A stretch of DNA of 64,000 bases from Pseudomonas resinovorans NBRC 106553. GTDB lineage: Bacteria; Pseudomonadota; Gammaproteobacteria; Pseudomonadales; Pseudomonadaceae. The notes under the pieces were generated by a model. It was not told the origin of the DNA, made no database searches, and was given only the letters and a program-made list of their open reading frames with translations. The stretch covers positions 496,001 through 560,000 of the forward strand of contig NC_021499.1 of NCBI RefSeq assembly GCF_000412695.1, read 5' to 3'. A program made the translations under genes and the position numbers. Each line of letters opens with the position of its first letter. Position 1 is the stretch's first letter. Below, piece after piece: positions 17,072-25,754 of the stretch.

Positions 17072-17599
17072 ATGAGTTACGGTGACCTGCTGAGTGACGC
17101 CGAGCTGCAAGCGCTTGATGAGATCATGCGCGTGCCCAGCGCGCCGCCCAGCGTACTGCTGGTGGACGACGACGAGGTCGGGCGCGATGCCCTGGCCGAT
17201 GAACTCGTCGCCAAGGGCATTCCCTGCATCACCGCCGACAGCGGCGAGCAAGCCTTGGCACTGCTGGTCACGCGCCCATCCATCGGCCTGATGATCACCG
17301 AGCTCCACATGCAATGCGGCAGCGGTCTGGAGCTGGTGCGCCAGGTACGCCAGTCGGCGCGGGCGAGCCTGCCGGTGATCATCGTTTCCGGCGACGCCGA
17401 CGTGCAGGACGCCATCGAGGCGATGCACATGAAGGTGGTGGACTTCCTGCTCAAGCCGGTAGACCTCGGCCGCCTCGGCAACCTGGTGCGCAACGAGCTG
17501 GGCACCCCGCCCGAACCCAAGGCGCCACCTCCTCAGGTGAGGCCCAGGCCGGAAAAAGCGAAAACCAAAGCGAAGGTAATCGCGCTGAAAAGCGCTTAA
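17072..17599 (+). CDS. Stand-alone receiver protein with Glu in place of the phospho-acceptor Asp
   Basis: A 175-aa protein with a single receiver domain (about residues 27-140) and a short Lys/Pro-rich tail (PKAPPPQVRPRPEKAKTKAK). The acidic pocket D32-D33-D34, S106 and K128 (LLKP) are in place. The position of the phospho-acceptor in LMIT-E-LHM is E77 (GAG), where an Asp is expected. Glu often mimics the phosphorylated state, so the protein may be constitutively active or phosphorylation-independent. ATG 17072 follows GAGGACAACC. It is divergent from the cNMP/DUF294 gene and has its own terminator. No kinase is nearby. Confidence 0.85.
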   Translation: MSYGDLLSDAELQALDEIMRVPSAPPSVLLVDDDEVGRDALADELVAKGIPCITADSGEQALALLVTRPSIGLMITELHMQCGSGLELVRQVRQSARASLPVIIVSGDADVQDAIEAMHMKVVDFLLKPVDLGRLGNLVRNELGTPPEPKAPPPQVRPRPEKAKTKAKVIALKSA

Positions 17600-17603
17600 A
17601 GAG

Positions 17604-17627
17604 CCGCCAGGGAAAGGCGGTTTTTTT
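17604..17627 (+). terminator. Rho-independent terminator after the receiver gene
   Basis: CCGCC-AGGGAAA-GGCGG followed by seven T residues, 5 nt after the stop codon. Confidence 0.85.
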
Positions 17628-17726
17628 ATGCGTGTTTGCGAGGCTCCGGGAGGTCTGTTCCCAGCGGGCAATATCGCGTGATTGTTCTACCTGGCTCCCA
17701 GCGGGCGGATATCTCCCTCACCCCCG

Positions 17727-17749
17727 CCCCTCTCCCAGAGGGAGAGGGG
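17727..17749. repeat. GA/CT-rich hairpin repeat
   Basis: CCCCTCTCCC-AGA-GGGAGAGGGG, a perfect 10-bp stem with a 3-nt loop inside a CTCACCCCCGCCCCTCTCCC context. I recall closely similar sequences as common intergenic repeats in proteobacterial genomes. Confidence 0.6.
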
Positions 17750-17835
17750 GTGACGCAGTCCTGGTGCCTGATCGGACGTGTAACGACGTAGAGAAGATGA
17801 CGCCGCGCAAACGCCCCTTCAGGAGGCCGAGTGGA

Positions 17836-18035
17836 ATCGTTGCAGAGGGGGACGAGCGGCATGGATGCCGCGAGAGCCGCGCAGGGCCATGGATGGCCCT
17901 TCGCGGCGGGTCCCGGAGCAAGGATGGATCGAGGGGAGTTTGGCGAAGCCAAACCCGAATGGTGGGGCAAGTTTTTTGGTTCCTTTTCAACGATTGGAAA
18001 AGGGACTCGCCCGGGAAGGCGAAACAGCAACCCAC
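17836..18035. repeat. Hairpin-rich intergenic element of about 200 nt
   Basis: At least four hairpins in a row: GCGGCATGGATGCCGC (17856-17871), GGGCCATGGATGGCCC (17884-17899), GTTTGGC-GAA-GCCAAAC (17938-17954), and CCTTTTC/GAAAAGG (17982-18003). ACTCGCCCGGGAAGGCGAAAC follows. Small ORFs across it encode typical spurious products (such as one containing MDAARAAQGHGWPF). From memory, very similar sequences recur in many Pseudomonas genomes. No protein or known RNA family was recognised; it might be a mobile repeat or a structured RNA. Confidence 0.55.
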
Positions 18036-18097
18036 AGCCCACTCGGAAATGAGCTGGACTACAGAACTCCAACCGGATTGCCGACATTCCCCAACTC

Positions 18098-19618
18098 TCA
18101 GTGGTGCACGCTGTCCACCGCGATGCCTTCGCCACCTACCTCCAGATGCTCGACACGGCGGTCGGCGATGGCGTAGTAGATCAGCCCGGCGAGACCAGCA
18201 CCGAAAAACCAGGAGAAGGGCGACAGCGCCTCGAAGGCCGGCAGCAGCGCCAGCAGGGTGGCGATCGTCGCGGCCGGGAGGAAGGCGATCAGCGCCCGTG
18301 GGTTCACGCCCCGCTGGTAGTGGTAGGCGGCATCGCGACTCTCCGTGTACAGCTCGGGCAGGTTCACCCGGCCACGGCGCAGCAGGTAGTAGTCGACGAT
18401 CATGATCCCGTACAGCGGGCCGAGCAGGGCGCCCAGGCCGCCGAGGAAATAGAGGATCACGCCGGGGCTGTTGTACAGGTGCCAGGGCAGGATCAGCACG
18501 GCGATGGTGGCGCTGAGCAGGCCGGCGCGGCGGAAGTTGAGCAGGCGGGGAGCGAGGTTGGTCAGCACGTAGGCCGGCGCGACGAAGTTGGCCATGATGT
18601 TCACCGCCACGGTGACGATCAGGAAGGCCAGGCAGCCGAGTACCAGGAAGCCCGTGTGGGGCAGGGCCGCGACTATGTCGGTGGGGCTCTGGATCAGCCG
18701 GCCGTCGATGCTGAACTGGGCGCCGGCGAGGATCACCGCGATCAGGGCGAACAACAGCATGTTCACCGGCAGTCCCCAGAAGTTGCCCTGGCTGATGGTG
18801 CGCTTGTCCGGGCAGTTCCGCGCGAAGTCACAGAAGTTGAGGATCATGGTGCCGTAGAGGCTCACCCAGAGCGCCGCGCCGCTGAACACCTTGAGCCACA
18901 TCTGCGAGCCGCTGGCCGGGGTGCCGTTCGACCAGGCGATGGAGAGGCCGCTGCGCCAGTACATCCAGCCCGCCAGTGCGGCCACCGTGACCAGGATGAC
19001 CGGGCCGGCGAAGGATTCGTAACGCCGCACCATCTCCATGCCGTAGGCGAAGATCAGCAACTGCACGCACCAGATGCCGAGGAAGGTCAGCCAGCCCAGG
19101 CTGGACAGCCCCAGCAGCGAGTCCTGGTCGTAGGCCGCGAGGGAGGGGAAGACTGCCCGCAGCAGCACCCTGAGGACCACCGAGGCGAGGTAGGTCTGGA
19201 TGCCGAACCAGGCGATGGCGATCACCGCGCGGATCAGCGCCGGCAACTGGGCGCCGTGGATGCCGAAGCTGATGCGGCACATCACCGGGTAGGGCAGGCC
19301 GGTCTTCTGGCCCATGTAGCCGGAGAGGTTCATCAGGCCGTAGATCAGCAGCGCGCCCAGGGCGATGGCGCTGAGGATCTGCGCGCCGCTCATGCCGAGG
19401 GCGAACAGGCCGATGGCGAAGGAGTAGTTGGCGATGTTGTGGACGTCATTGGTCCAGAGTGCGAACAGGCTGTAGCGGCCCCAGCGGCGACCCGCCTGGC
19501 GGGTGGGTGCCAGGTCGGCGCTGTACAGGCGCGGACTCAGGGAGGGGGAGCCGGGGGCTACCCTGTCGGCGGCTGGGGCGTCGAGGGGGGTAACGCCGGA
19601 AAGGGGGGGAGTTGCCAT
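18098..19618 (-). CDS. NCS1-family nucleobase/allantoin/hydantoin-type permease
   Basis: A 506-aa inner-membrane symporter of the NCS1 family (about 12 TM helices), which imports nucleobases or related compounds with Na+ or H+. Typical features are LWTNDVHNIANYSFAIGLF in TM1, the NLSGYMGQKTGLPYPVMCRISFG stretch, and YGIMIVDYYLLRRGRVNLPELY near the C-terminus. ATG 19618 follows GGAGGCTCC; 18 further upstream codons look unconserved. Substrate is not predictable: relatives take allantoin, uracil, hydantoin, cytosine or thiamine. No catabolic gene is adjacent, and the gene is likely monocistronic. Confidence 0.85.
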   Translation of the reverse strand: MATPPLSGVTPLDAPAADRVAPGSPSLSPRLYSADLAPTRQAGRRWGRYSLFALWTNDVHNIANYSFAIGLFALGMSGAQILSAIALGALLIYGLMNLSGYMGQKTGLPYPVMCRISFGIHGAQLPALIRAVIAIAWFGIQTYLASVVLRVLLRAVFPSLAAYDQDSLLGLSSLGWLTFLGIWCVQLLIFAYGMEMVRRYESFAGPVILVTVAALAGWMYWRSGLSIAWSNGTPASGSQMWLKVFSGAALWVSLYGTMILNFCDFARNCPDKRTISQGNFWGLPVNMLLFALIAVILAGAQFSIDGRLIQSPTDIVAALPHTGFLVLGCLAFLIVTVAVNIMANFVAPAYVLTNLAPRLLNFRRAGLLSATIAVLILPWHLYNSPGVILYFLGGLGALLGPLYGIMIVDYYLLRRGRVNLPELYTESRDAAYHYQRGVNPRALIAFLPAATIATLLALLPAFEALSPFSWFFGAGLAGLIYYAIADRRVEHLEVGGEGIAVDSVHH

Positions 19619-19918
19619 GGAGCCTCCGCGAACGGTGTGTGCACTTTTTTGTGGTTTTTGTATGCAAGCCATTTTCGTGCCATGGCCTGGGGTTGGCGTT
19701 TCCAGGAGGCGATAGCCGTTGTGCGTGCACCGCCAGTGAGCATCAGGAAGCGTTGTGGGGCCTGGCTTTCATTCGTTGTAGTGGCATTTGTCCTTATATT
19801 TCATTGACTTGAAAGTCAGCTTGTCTGCGGCTGGTGTCCGGAACAGGAGCGGGAACTTTGTACACAATTTTTGTATGCAGTGTTACGCGGGGCTTCCCAC
19901 CTGCTTTTCCCCGGGCAT
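19619..19918. promoter_or_regulatory. Permease promoter region with recurring TTGTATGCA-type motifs
   Basis: No gene is visible in these 300 nt. TTTTTGTATGCA occurs twice (19655-19666 and 19868-19879), and a related TTGTACACAA lies at about 19858. A 14-bp palindrome TGACTT-GA-AAGTCA is at 19805-19818. The first motif lies 37 nt upstream of the permease start and could be an operator; the regulator is unknown. Confidence 0.35.
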
Positions 19919-19946
19919 AAAAAAACCGCCCCGAAGGGCGGTTTTT
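19919..19946. terminator. Terminator after glcB
   Basis: AAAAACCGCCC-CGAA-GGGCGGTTTTT, an 11-bp stem with a tetraloop, A-run and T-run on opposite sides, so it can act in either direction. It lies 12 nt after the glcB stop (minus strand). Confidence 0.9.
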
Positions 19947-19957
19947 CAAGCGCGGGA

Positions 19958-22135
19958 TCAGAGGCCGTTCTTGGCCTTGAACTCGCGGCGACGACGGTGC
20001 AGGACCGGCTCGGTGTAGCCGTTGGGCTGCTTGGTGCCCTCTACCACCAGTTCCAGCGCGGCCTGGAAGGCCACGTTGTCGGCGAAGTTCGGCGCCATCG
20101 GGCGGTACAGCGGGTCGCTGGCGTTCTGGCGGTCCACCACCGAAGCCATGCGCTCCAGGCTCTCGATGATCTGGGCCTGGCTGACCACGCCGTGGCGCAG
20201 CCAGTTGGCCAGCAGCTGGCTGGAGATACGCAGGGTGGCGCGGTCTTCCATCAGGCCGACGTCGTTGATGTCCGGCACCTTGGAGCAGCCGACGCCCTGG
20301 TCGATCCAGCGCACTACATAACCGAGGATGCCCTGGGCGTTGTTGTCCAGTTCGTTCTGGATTTCTTCGACGGTCCAGTTGGTGTTCGGCGCCAGCGGGA
20401 TGGTCAGGATGTCGTCCACCGAAGCCGGCGCGCGCTTGGCCAGTTCGGCCTGACGGGCGAACACGTCGACCTTGTGGTAGTGCAGCGCGTGCAGGGTGGC
20501 GGCGGTCGGCGACGGGACCCAGGCGGTGTTGGCACCGGCCATGGGATGGCCGATCTTCTGCTCGAGCATGCCGGCCATCAGGTCCGGCATGGCCCACATG
20601 CCCTTGCCGATCTGCGCCTTGCCTTGCAGGCCGGTGGCCAGGCCGACGTCGACGTTGTTGTTCTCGTAGGAGCCGATCCACTTCTCTGTCTTCATGGCGC
20701 CCTTGCGCACCATGGCGCCGGCTTCCATGGAGGTGTGGATTTCGTCACCGGTGCGGTCGAGGAAGCCGGTGTTGATGAACACCACGCGCTCGCTGGCGGC
20801 CTTGATGCAGGCCTTGAGGTTGACCGTGGTGCGGCGCTCCTCGTCCATGATGCCGACCTTCAGGGTGTTGCGCGCCAAGCCCAGCACGTCTTCGACGCGG
20901 CCGAAGATTTCGGTGGCGAAGGCGACTTCTTCCGGGCCGTGCATCTTCGGCTTCACGATGTACATCGAGCCGGTGCGGGTGTTCTTGCGGCTGGTGTTGC
21001 CCTTGAGGTTGTGCAGGGCGATCAGGCCGGTGAACAGGCCGTCCTGGATGCCTTCCGGTACTTCGTTGCCAGCGGCGTCGAGGATGGCCGGGTTGGTCAT
21101 CAGGTGACCGACGTTGCGCACGAACAGCAGGGAACGGCCGTGCAGGGTCAGCTCGGAACCGTCGGCCTTGGTGTAGACGCGGTCGGGGTTCATGGTGCGG
21201 GTGAAGGTCTGGCCGCCCTTGCTGACTGCTTCAGCGAGGTCGCCCTTCATCAGGCCGAGCCAGTTGCGGTAGATCACGACCTTGTCGTCGGCGTCGACGG
21301 CGGCGACCGAGTCTTCGCAGTCCATGATGGTGGTCAGCGCGGACTCCATCAGCACGTCCTTCACGCCAGCGGCGTCGGTCTGGCCGATGGGGCTGGTAGG
21401 GTCGATCTGGATTTCGAAGTGCAGGCCGTTGTTCTTAAGCAGCACGGCTTGCGGCTTGGCGGCGTCACCCTGCAGGGCGATGAACTGGGCGGCGTTCTTC
21501 AGGCCGACTTCGCTGCCGTTCTTCAGGGTCACGGCGAGCTGGCCGTTCTTCACGACGTAGGCGGTGGCGTCGACGTGGGACGCGCCTTCCAGCGGCGCGG
21601 CCTCATCGAGGAAGGCGCGGGCGAAGGCAATCACCTTGTCGCCACGGACCTTGTTGTAGCCCTTGCCCTTCTCGGCGCCACCTTCTTCGCTGATGGCGTC
21701 GGTGCCGTAGAGGGCATCGTAGAGCGAACCCCAACGGGCGTTGGCGGCGTTCAGGGCGAAACGTGCGTTCATCACCGGCACGACCAGCTGCGGGCCGGCC
21801 ATGGTGGCGATTTCTTCGTCGACGTTCTGGGTAGTGGCCTGGAAGTCGGCCGGTTCCGGCAGCAGGTAGCCGATCTCCTGGAGGAACGCCTTGTAGGCCA
21901 CGGCATCATGGGCCTGGCCGGCGCGTGCCTGGTGCCAGGCATCGATCTTGGCCTGCAGGTCATCGCGTTTGGCGAGGAGGGCTTTGTTCTTCGGAGCCAG
22001 GTCGTTGATGACGGCTTCCACACCGGCCCAGAACTTCTCGGCGGCGATGCCGGTTCCGGGGATGGCTTCGTTGTTCACGAAGTCGAACAGGACTCTGGCG
22101 ACCTGAAGGCCACCGACTTGAACGCGCTCAGTCAT
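19958..22135 (-). CDS. glcB: Malate synthase G
   Basis: A 725-aa malate synthase, isoform G (monomeric, long form), which condenses glyoxylate with acetyl-CoA to give malate in the glyoxylate shunt. Family hallmarks include [53 protein letters not shown] and the C-terminal [21 protein letters not shown]. Length matches the Pseudomonas enzyme. ATG 22135 ([10 protein letters not shown]) was chosen over an in-frame start 21 nt upstream because it gives the normal N-terminus. The gene is monocistronic with a strong terminator. A C8 inverted repeat in the leader may be regulatory. Confidence 0.96.
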   Translation of the reverse strand: MTERVQVGGLQVARVLFDFVNNEAIPGTGIAAEKFWAGVEAVINDLAPKNKALLAKRDDLQAKIDAWHQARAGQAHDAVAYKAFLQEIGYLLPEPADFQATTQNVDEEIATMAGPQLVVPVMNARFALNAANARWGSLYDALYGTDAISEEGGAEKGKGYNKVRGDKVIAFARAFLDEAAPLEGASHVDATAYVVKNGQLAVTLKNGSEVGLKNAAQFIALQGDAAKPQAVLLKNNGLHFEIQIDPTSPIGQTDAAGVKDVLMESALTTIMDCEDSVAAVDADDKVVIYRNWLGLMKGDLAEAVSKGGQTFTRTMNPDRVYTKADGSELTLHGRSLLFVRNVGHLMTNPAILDAAGNEVPEGIQDGLFTGLIALHNLKGNTSRKNTRTGSMYIVKPKMHGPEEVAFATEIFGRVEDVLGLARNTLKVGIMDEERRTTVNLKACIKAASERVVFINTGFLDRTGDEIHTSMEAGAMVRKGAMKTEKWIGSYENNNVDVGLATGLQGKAQIGKGMWAMPDLMAGMLEQKIGHPMAGANTAWVPSPTAATLHALHYHKVDVFARQAELAKRAPASVDDILTIPLAPNTNWTVEEIQNELDNNAQGILGYVVRWIDQGVGCSKVPDINDVGLMEDRATLRISSQLLANWLRHGVVSQAQIIESLERMASVVDRQNASDPLYRPMAPNFADNVAFQAALELVVEGTKQPNGYTEPVLHRRRREFKAKNGL

Positions 22136-22162
22136 TGCTTGCCTCACTCTGCTCAATATCCG

Positions 22163-22197
22163 TTCGGACTGGGGTCTTTCCCTTCTTGTAGTCCGAA
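22163..22197. repeat. Inverted repeat in the glcB upstream region
   Basis: TTCGGACT and its exact complement AGTCCGAA separated by 19 nt, 28 to 62 nt upstream of the glcB start codon. It may be an operator or a leader stem. The remainder of the 307-nt divergent gap (22136-22442) shows no gene. Confidence 0.4.
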
Positions 22198-22442
22198 GCG
22201 CGGCATACTACATGAAGCCGTCGTGAAAATCAGTGGGGTCGCGTCGCTATGCGACTAAAAGACGGTTTACGGTCACGACGGCGGACAGAATGTTCGCAAA
22301 AAACTAGCGCTTTGTTCCAGTTAAATCTGAAAAATGTACACGATTTATTTTGCCACGGAACTGCGACAGGCCGTCGCACGGCGTTGTAAGCGGGTTTCGG
22401 GGGCTTCTCTATACTCCAGCGAATTCCATCAGGAGTCCGTCC

Positions 22443-22889
22443 ATGCCAGTAACCGCCGTCACCTCCGCCGACCTCGACCAGCTCGCGCCGCTGTTTGCCG
22501 GCTACCTGGAGTTCTACCAGGTACCCAGGCCCTTGAGCGACATCCAGGCCTTCCTCGAACAGCGCCTCGAGCGGGGCGACTCGACCCTGTTCATCGCCCG
22601 CAACGATGCTGGCGAGGCCCTGGGCTTCACCCAGCTCTATCCCTTTCTCTCGTCGCTGGCGCTGGCACCGGCCTGGTTGTTGAGCGATCTTTATGTAGTG
22701 CCCGCCGCCCGCCGTCAGGGTGTCGGCGAAGACCTGATGAACGCCGCCCGCGACCATGCCCAACGCACCGGCGCCTGCGGCATCCAGCTGGAAACCGCGA
22801 AGACCAACCTGGCCGGCCAGGCGCTCTACGAACGGCTTGGCTACAAGCGGGACGACGTCTACTACACCTACTGGCTGAGCCTGGCCTGA
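22443..22889 (+). CDS. GNAT-family N-acetyltransferase
   Basis: A 148-aa single-domain GNAT enzyme that would transfer acetyl from acetyl-CoA to an amine. The acetyl-CoA pyrophosphate loop is RRQGVGEDL near residue 98 after LLSDLYVVPAA, and the C-terminal NLAGQALYERLGYKRDDVYYTYWL is typical of motif B. ATG 22443 follows AGGAG with 9-nt spacing. It is divergent from glcB and 35 nt ahead of the ACT-domain gene, and may be cotranscribed with it. Substrate unknown. Confidence 0.87.
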   Translation: MPVTAVTSADLDQLAPLFAGYLEFYQVPRPLSDIQAFLEQRLERGDSTLFIARNDAGEALGFTQLYPFLSSLALAPAWLLSDLYVVPAARRQGVGEDLMNAARDHAQRTGACGIQLETAKTNLAGQALYERLGYKRDDVYYTYWLSLA

Positions 22890-22924
22890 AGCCTGGCGCC
22901 GGTTGCCCATATAAGGAGTCGAGC

Positions 22925-23443
22925 GTGGATCATCTGGTACTTACCGTCATAGCTCCGGACCAGCCGGGGCTGGTGGAACGCATCGCGCAGTGCATCGCCG
23001 CCCATGGCGGCAACTGGCTGGAAAGCCGCATGTCTCGCATGGCCGGGCAGTTCGCCGGCATCCTGCGCGTAGCGGTGCCGGCCGAGGGCTACGACGAGCT
23101 GGTGGAAGGGCTGCAGGGCCTGAACGCCCACGGCATCCGCGTGATGCTGGCGCAGAGCGGCATCGACCCGGCCTGCACCTGGAAGCCGATCCTGCTGGAT
23201 CTGGTGGGCAACGACCGGCCGGGCATCGTCCGCGACATCACCCGCCTGCTGGCGGAGCTGGGGGTGAACCTGGAAAGCCTGATCACCGAGGTGATGCCGG
23301 CGCCCATGAGCAGCGAACCGCTGTTCCACGCCGAAGCGGTGTTGGCGGTGCCCCTGACCCTGTCGCTGGATGTACTGCAGGCCAAGCTGGAAACCCTGGC
23401 CGATGACCTGATGGTGGAGCTCAACCTGCACAAGGAGAAGTGA
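22925..23443 (+). CDS. GcvR-like tandem ACT-domain regulator
   Basis: A 172-aa protein with two ACT domains (about residues 3-80 and 88-165), the layout of the glycine cleavage system repressor accessory protein GcvR: VLTVIAPDQPGLVERIAQ at the start and LDLVGNDRPGIVRDITRLLAE at the second domain. Such proteins bind glycine or another amino acid and modulate a DNA-binding partner. The start is GTG 22925, with AAGGAG upstream. No gcv genes are nearby, so the assignment to glycine control is by family only. Confidence 0.8.
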   Translation: MDHLVLTVIAPDQPGLVERIAQCIAAHGGNWLESRMSRMAGQFAGILRVAVPAEGYDELVEGLQGLNAHGIRVMLAQSGIDPACTWKPILLDLVGNDRPGIVRDITRLLAELGVNLESLITEVMPAPMSSEPLFHAEAVLAVPLTLSLDVLQAKLETLADDLMVELNLHKEK

Positions 23444-23449
23444 GCGTTC

Positions 23450-23533
23450 GTAGGTTGGCGCCAAGCGTAGCGCGGCCCAACACTGCAGAGTCGGGCCGGA
23501 ACATGTTGGGCTTCGCTTCGCTCAACCCAACCT
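23450..23533. repeat. REP doublet, type A (one arm degenerate)
   Basis: GTAGGTTGGCGCCAAGCGTAGCG...to CGCTCAACCCAACCT. The right end has lost the final CTAC. It separates the convergent GcvR-like gene and rarD. Confidence 0.7.
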
Positions 23534-23542
23534 CCGGGCGCC

Positions 23543-24430
23543 TCAGCTATTGCGCCGCAGGGTGAGCCAGGCGTCGACGCTGTAGATGGCCAGGCCCGCC
23601 CAGATGAAGGCGAAGGCCACCAGCTTGCTCGGGTCGAAATGCTCGTTGAAGAGGAAGATCGCCTGCAGCATCACCAGGGTCGGCGCCAGGTACTGGAGGA
23701 AGCCCAGGGTGGTGTAGGGCAGGTGGCGTGCGGCGGCGTTGAAGCACACCAGCGGCACCAGGGTGATAGGGCCGGCGGCGATCAGCCAGAGGGCCTCGGG
23801 CGTCGTCCAGAAACTGGCCTGGGCGGACTCGGCGTTGGGCGTCAGCAGCAGCCAGCCGATGGCCAGGGGTAGCAGTATCCAGGTTTCCACCACCAGGCCG
23901 GGCAGGGCCGCCACCGGCGCCTTCTTGCGGATCAAGCCATAGAAACCGAAGGTCAGCGCCAGGGTCAGGGAGACCCAGGGCAGCGCGCCCACCTGCCAGA
24001 TCTGTTGCGCCACACCGATGGCGGCGAAGGCCACGGCGATCCATTGCAGGCGCCGCAGGCGCTCGCCGAGAAGCAGCATGCCCAGCAGCACGTTCACCAG
24101 CGGGTTGATGTAGTAGCCGAGGCTCGCTTCCAGCATCCGTCCGTTGTTCACCGCCCAGACATAGACCAGCCAGTTGCCGGCGATGAGCATGCCGCTGGCG
24201 GCGAGCACGCCGAAGCGTTTGGGGTTTTCCCGCAGTTCGCGGAACCAGCCGGGGTGCTTCCAGACCAGCAGCAGGGCGGCGCCGAACAGCGCGGACCAGA
24301 TCGCCCGGTGGACGATGATCTCCAGCGCCGGCACGCTCTGGATGGCTTTGAAATAGAGCGGAAAGAGTCCCCAGATGATGTAGGCGGTGAGCCCCAGTAT
24401 GTACCCGCGGCGCGGGTCGGCGGTGGCCAT
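23543..24430 (-). CDS. rarD: EamA-family transporter RarD
   Basis: A 295-aa inner-membrane protein with ten predicted helices, of the drug/metabolite transporter superfamily, RarD subfamily. Typical stretches are GYILGLTAYIIWGLFPLYFKAI at the start, VNNGRMLEASLGYYINPLVNVLLGMLLLGERL, and LPYTTLGFLQYLAPTLVMLQAIFLFNE. RarD proteins were linked to chloramphenicol sensitivity in Pseudomonas, but the transported compound is unclear. ATG 24430 follows an AAGGACC leader. It is monocistronic between repeats. Confidence 0.9.
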   Translation of the reverse strand: MATADPRRGYILGLTAYIIWGLFPLYFKAIQSVPALEIIVHRAIWSALFGAALLLVWKHPGWFRELRENPKRFGVLAASGMLIAGNWLVYVWAVNNGRMLEASLGYYINPLVNVLLGMLLLGERLRRLQWIAVAFAAIGVAQQIWQVGALPWVSLTLALTFGFYGLIRKKAPVAALPGLVVETWILLPLAIGWLLLTPNAESAQASFWTTPEALWLIAAGPITLVPLVCFNAAARHLPYTTLGFLQYLAPTLVMLQAIFLFNEHFDPSKLVAFAFIWAGLAIYSVDAWLTLRRNS

Positions 24431-24581
24431 GGAAGGTCCTTGTTAGGCAGCTAACGAATAGGCCGACATTCTAGTGGGCGCCGCTGCGGCTTGTCTGTGC
24501 GCTCAGGTTTTTTCCGCAGGAATGTGCAAGTGAAACCCGTAAGGGGTTCTTTACGCCGGGATCCTTCGCGAGGCTTTCCTG

Positions 24582-24673
24582 GTAGGGGCGATTTCAATCG
24601 CCAAGCAGGCCGAAGGTCTGCCCTGTGCGGCTTTGGGGGCTGCCATGCAGCCCTCGGCGAATGAATTCCCCCC
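24582..24673. repeat. REP doublet, type C
   Basis: Left arm GTAGGGGCGATTTCAATCGCC, right arm GGCGAATGAATTCCCCCCAC, enclosing a GC-rich middle with AGGCCGAAGGTCTGCCCTG. It fills the gap between rarD and srkA. Confidence 0.65.
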
Positions 24674-24686
24674 ACACAGGCAGGGC

Positions 24687-25661
24687 TCAGAACAGCTTCA
24701 GCGGTTCCTCGTCCAGCGCCGCCAGCTGTTCGCGCAGGGTCAGGATCTGGTCACCCCAATAGCGTTCGTTGCCGAACCAGGAGAAGTGCATGGGGAAGGC
24801 CGGGTCGTCCCAGCGCCGGGCGATCCAGGCGCTGTGGTGCATCAGGCGCAAGGCGCGCAGGCCTTCGATCAGTGGCAGTTCGCGGGGGTCGAAATCGTGG
24901 AACTCCTGGTAGCCGTCCACCAGTTCGGAAAGCTGCGACAGGCGTTCGTGGCGTTCGCCGGCGAGCATCATCCACAGGTCCTGTACCGCCGGGCCCATGC
25001 GGCAGTCGTCCAGGTCCACCACATGGAAGACCTCGTCGCGGCACAGCAGGTTGCCGGGGTGGCAGTCGCCGTGCATGCGGATGGGTTGGTAACGCACCTC
25101 GGCGAACAGGCGGTCGAGGCGTTTCAGCAGGTCGCGGGCCACCGACTCGTAGGCCGGCAGCAGGCTGCGTGGGATGAAGCCGCCTTCCAGCAGGGTGGCC
25201 AGGGACTGGTGGCCGAAATTCTCCACCGCCAGGCTTTCGCGATGCTCGAAGGGCCGCGTGGCGCCCACCGCGTGGAAGCGGCCGAGGAGCTGGCCAAGGC
25301 GGTAGAGCTGGTCCATGTTGCCCGGCTCCGGTGCGCGGCCGCCTCGGCGGGGGAACAGGGCGAAGCGGAAGCCCGCATGCTCGAACAGGCTTTCGCCGTC
25401 GCGCTGCAGCGGCGCCACCACCGGTACCTCGCACTCGGCGAGTTCGGCGCTGAAGCTGTGCTCTTCAAGGATCGAGGCGTCGCTCCAGCGTTGAGGCCGG
25501 TAGAACTTGGCGATCAGCGGCTCGCTGTCCTCGATGCCCACCTGGTAGACGCGGTTCTCGTAGCTGTTGAGCGCCAGGATGCGCGCATCGCTGAGGTAGC
25601 CAAGGCTTTCCACGGCGTCCAGCACGAGGTCGGGGGTGAGGTCATCGAAAGGGTGGGACAT
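24687..25661 (-). CDS. srkA: Stress response Ser/Thr kinase SrkA (YihE/RdoA)
   Basis: A 324-aa kinase of the choline/aminoglycoside phosphotransferase fold. In E. coli, SrkA (YihE) counters MazF-linked death and responds to Cpx envelope stress. Active-site residues are visible in RMHGDCHPGN (catalytic D199, N204) and the metal-binding D217 in HVVDLDDCRMGP. The N-terminal lobe contains YENRVYQVG and LIAKFYRPQRWS with the ATP-binding Lys. GGAG precedes the ATG. Monocistronic. Confidence 0.92.
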   Translation of the reverse strand: MSHPFDDLTPDLVLDAVESLGYLSDARILALNSYENRVYQVGIEDSEPLIAKFYRPQRWSDASILEEHSFSAELAECEVPVVAPLQRDGESLFEHAGFRFALFPRRGGRAPEPGNMDQLYRLGQLLGRFHAVGATRPFEHRESLAVENFGHQSLATLLEGGFIPRSLLPAYESVARDLLKRLDRLFAEVRYQPIRMHGDCHPGNLLCRDEVFHVVDLDDCRMGPAVQDLWMMLAGERHERLSQLSELVDGYQEFHDFDPRELPLIEGLRALRLMHHSAWIARRWDDPAFPMHFSWFGNERYWGDQILTLREQLAALDEEPLKLF

Positions 25662-25754
25662 GGGCGACTCCGGCAGTGAAGCGCCCAGTCTATTCCCAAC
25701 GATCGGCTGCGCGTCGGAATTACTGCATTGCGAAGGGTTTTCCGGCTGGGGGCC

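Noticed and set aside
17831..18052. Small ORF beginning MESLQRG inside the hairpin-rich element
   Set aside because: Its sequence follows the hairpin repeats (for example MDAARAAQGHGWPF); such ORFs are by-products of the repeat, and no ribosome site supports it.
19871..22258. 795-codon plus-strand open frame
   Set aside because: It is antisense to glcB across its whole length; composition is rich in Gly, Val, Gln and His as expected for the shadow of a GC-rich gene, with no domain.
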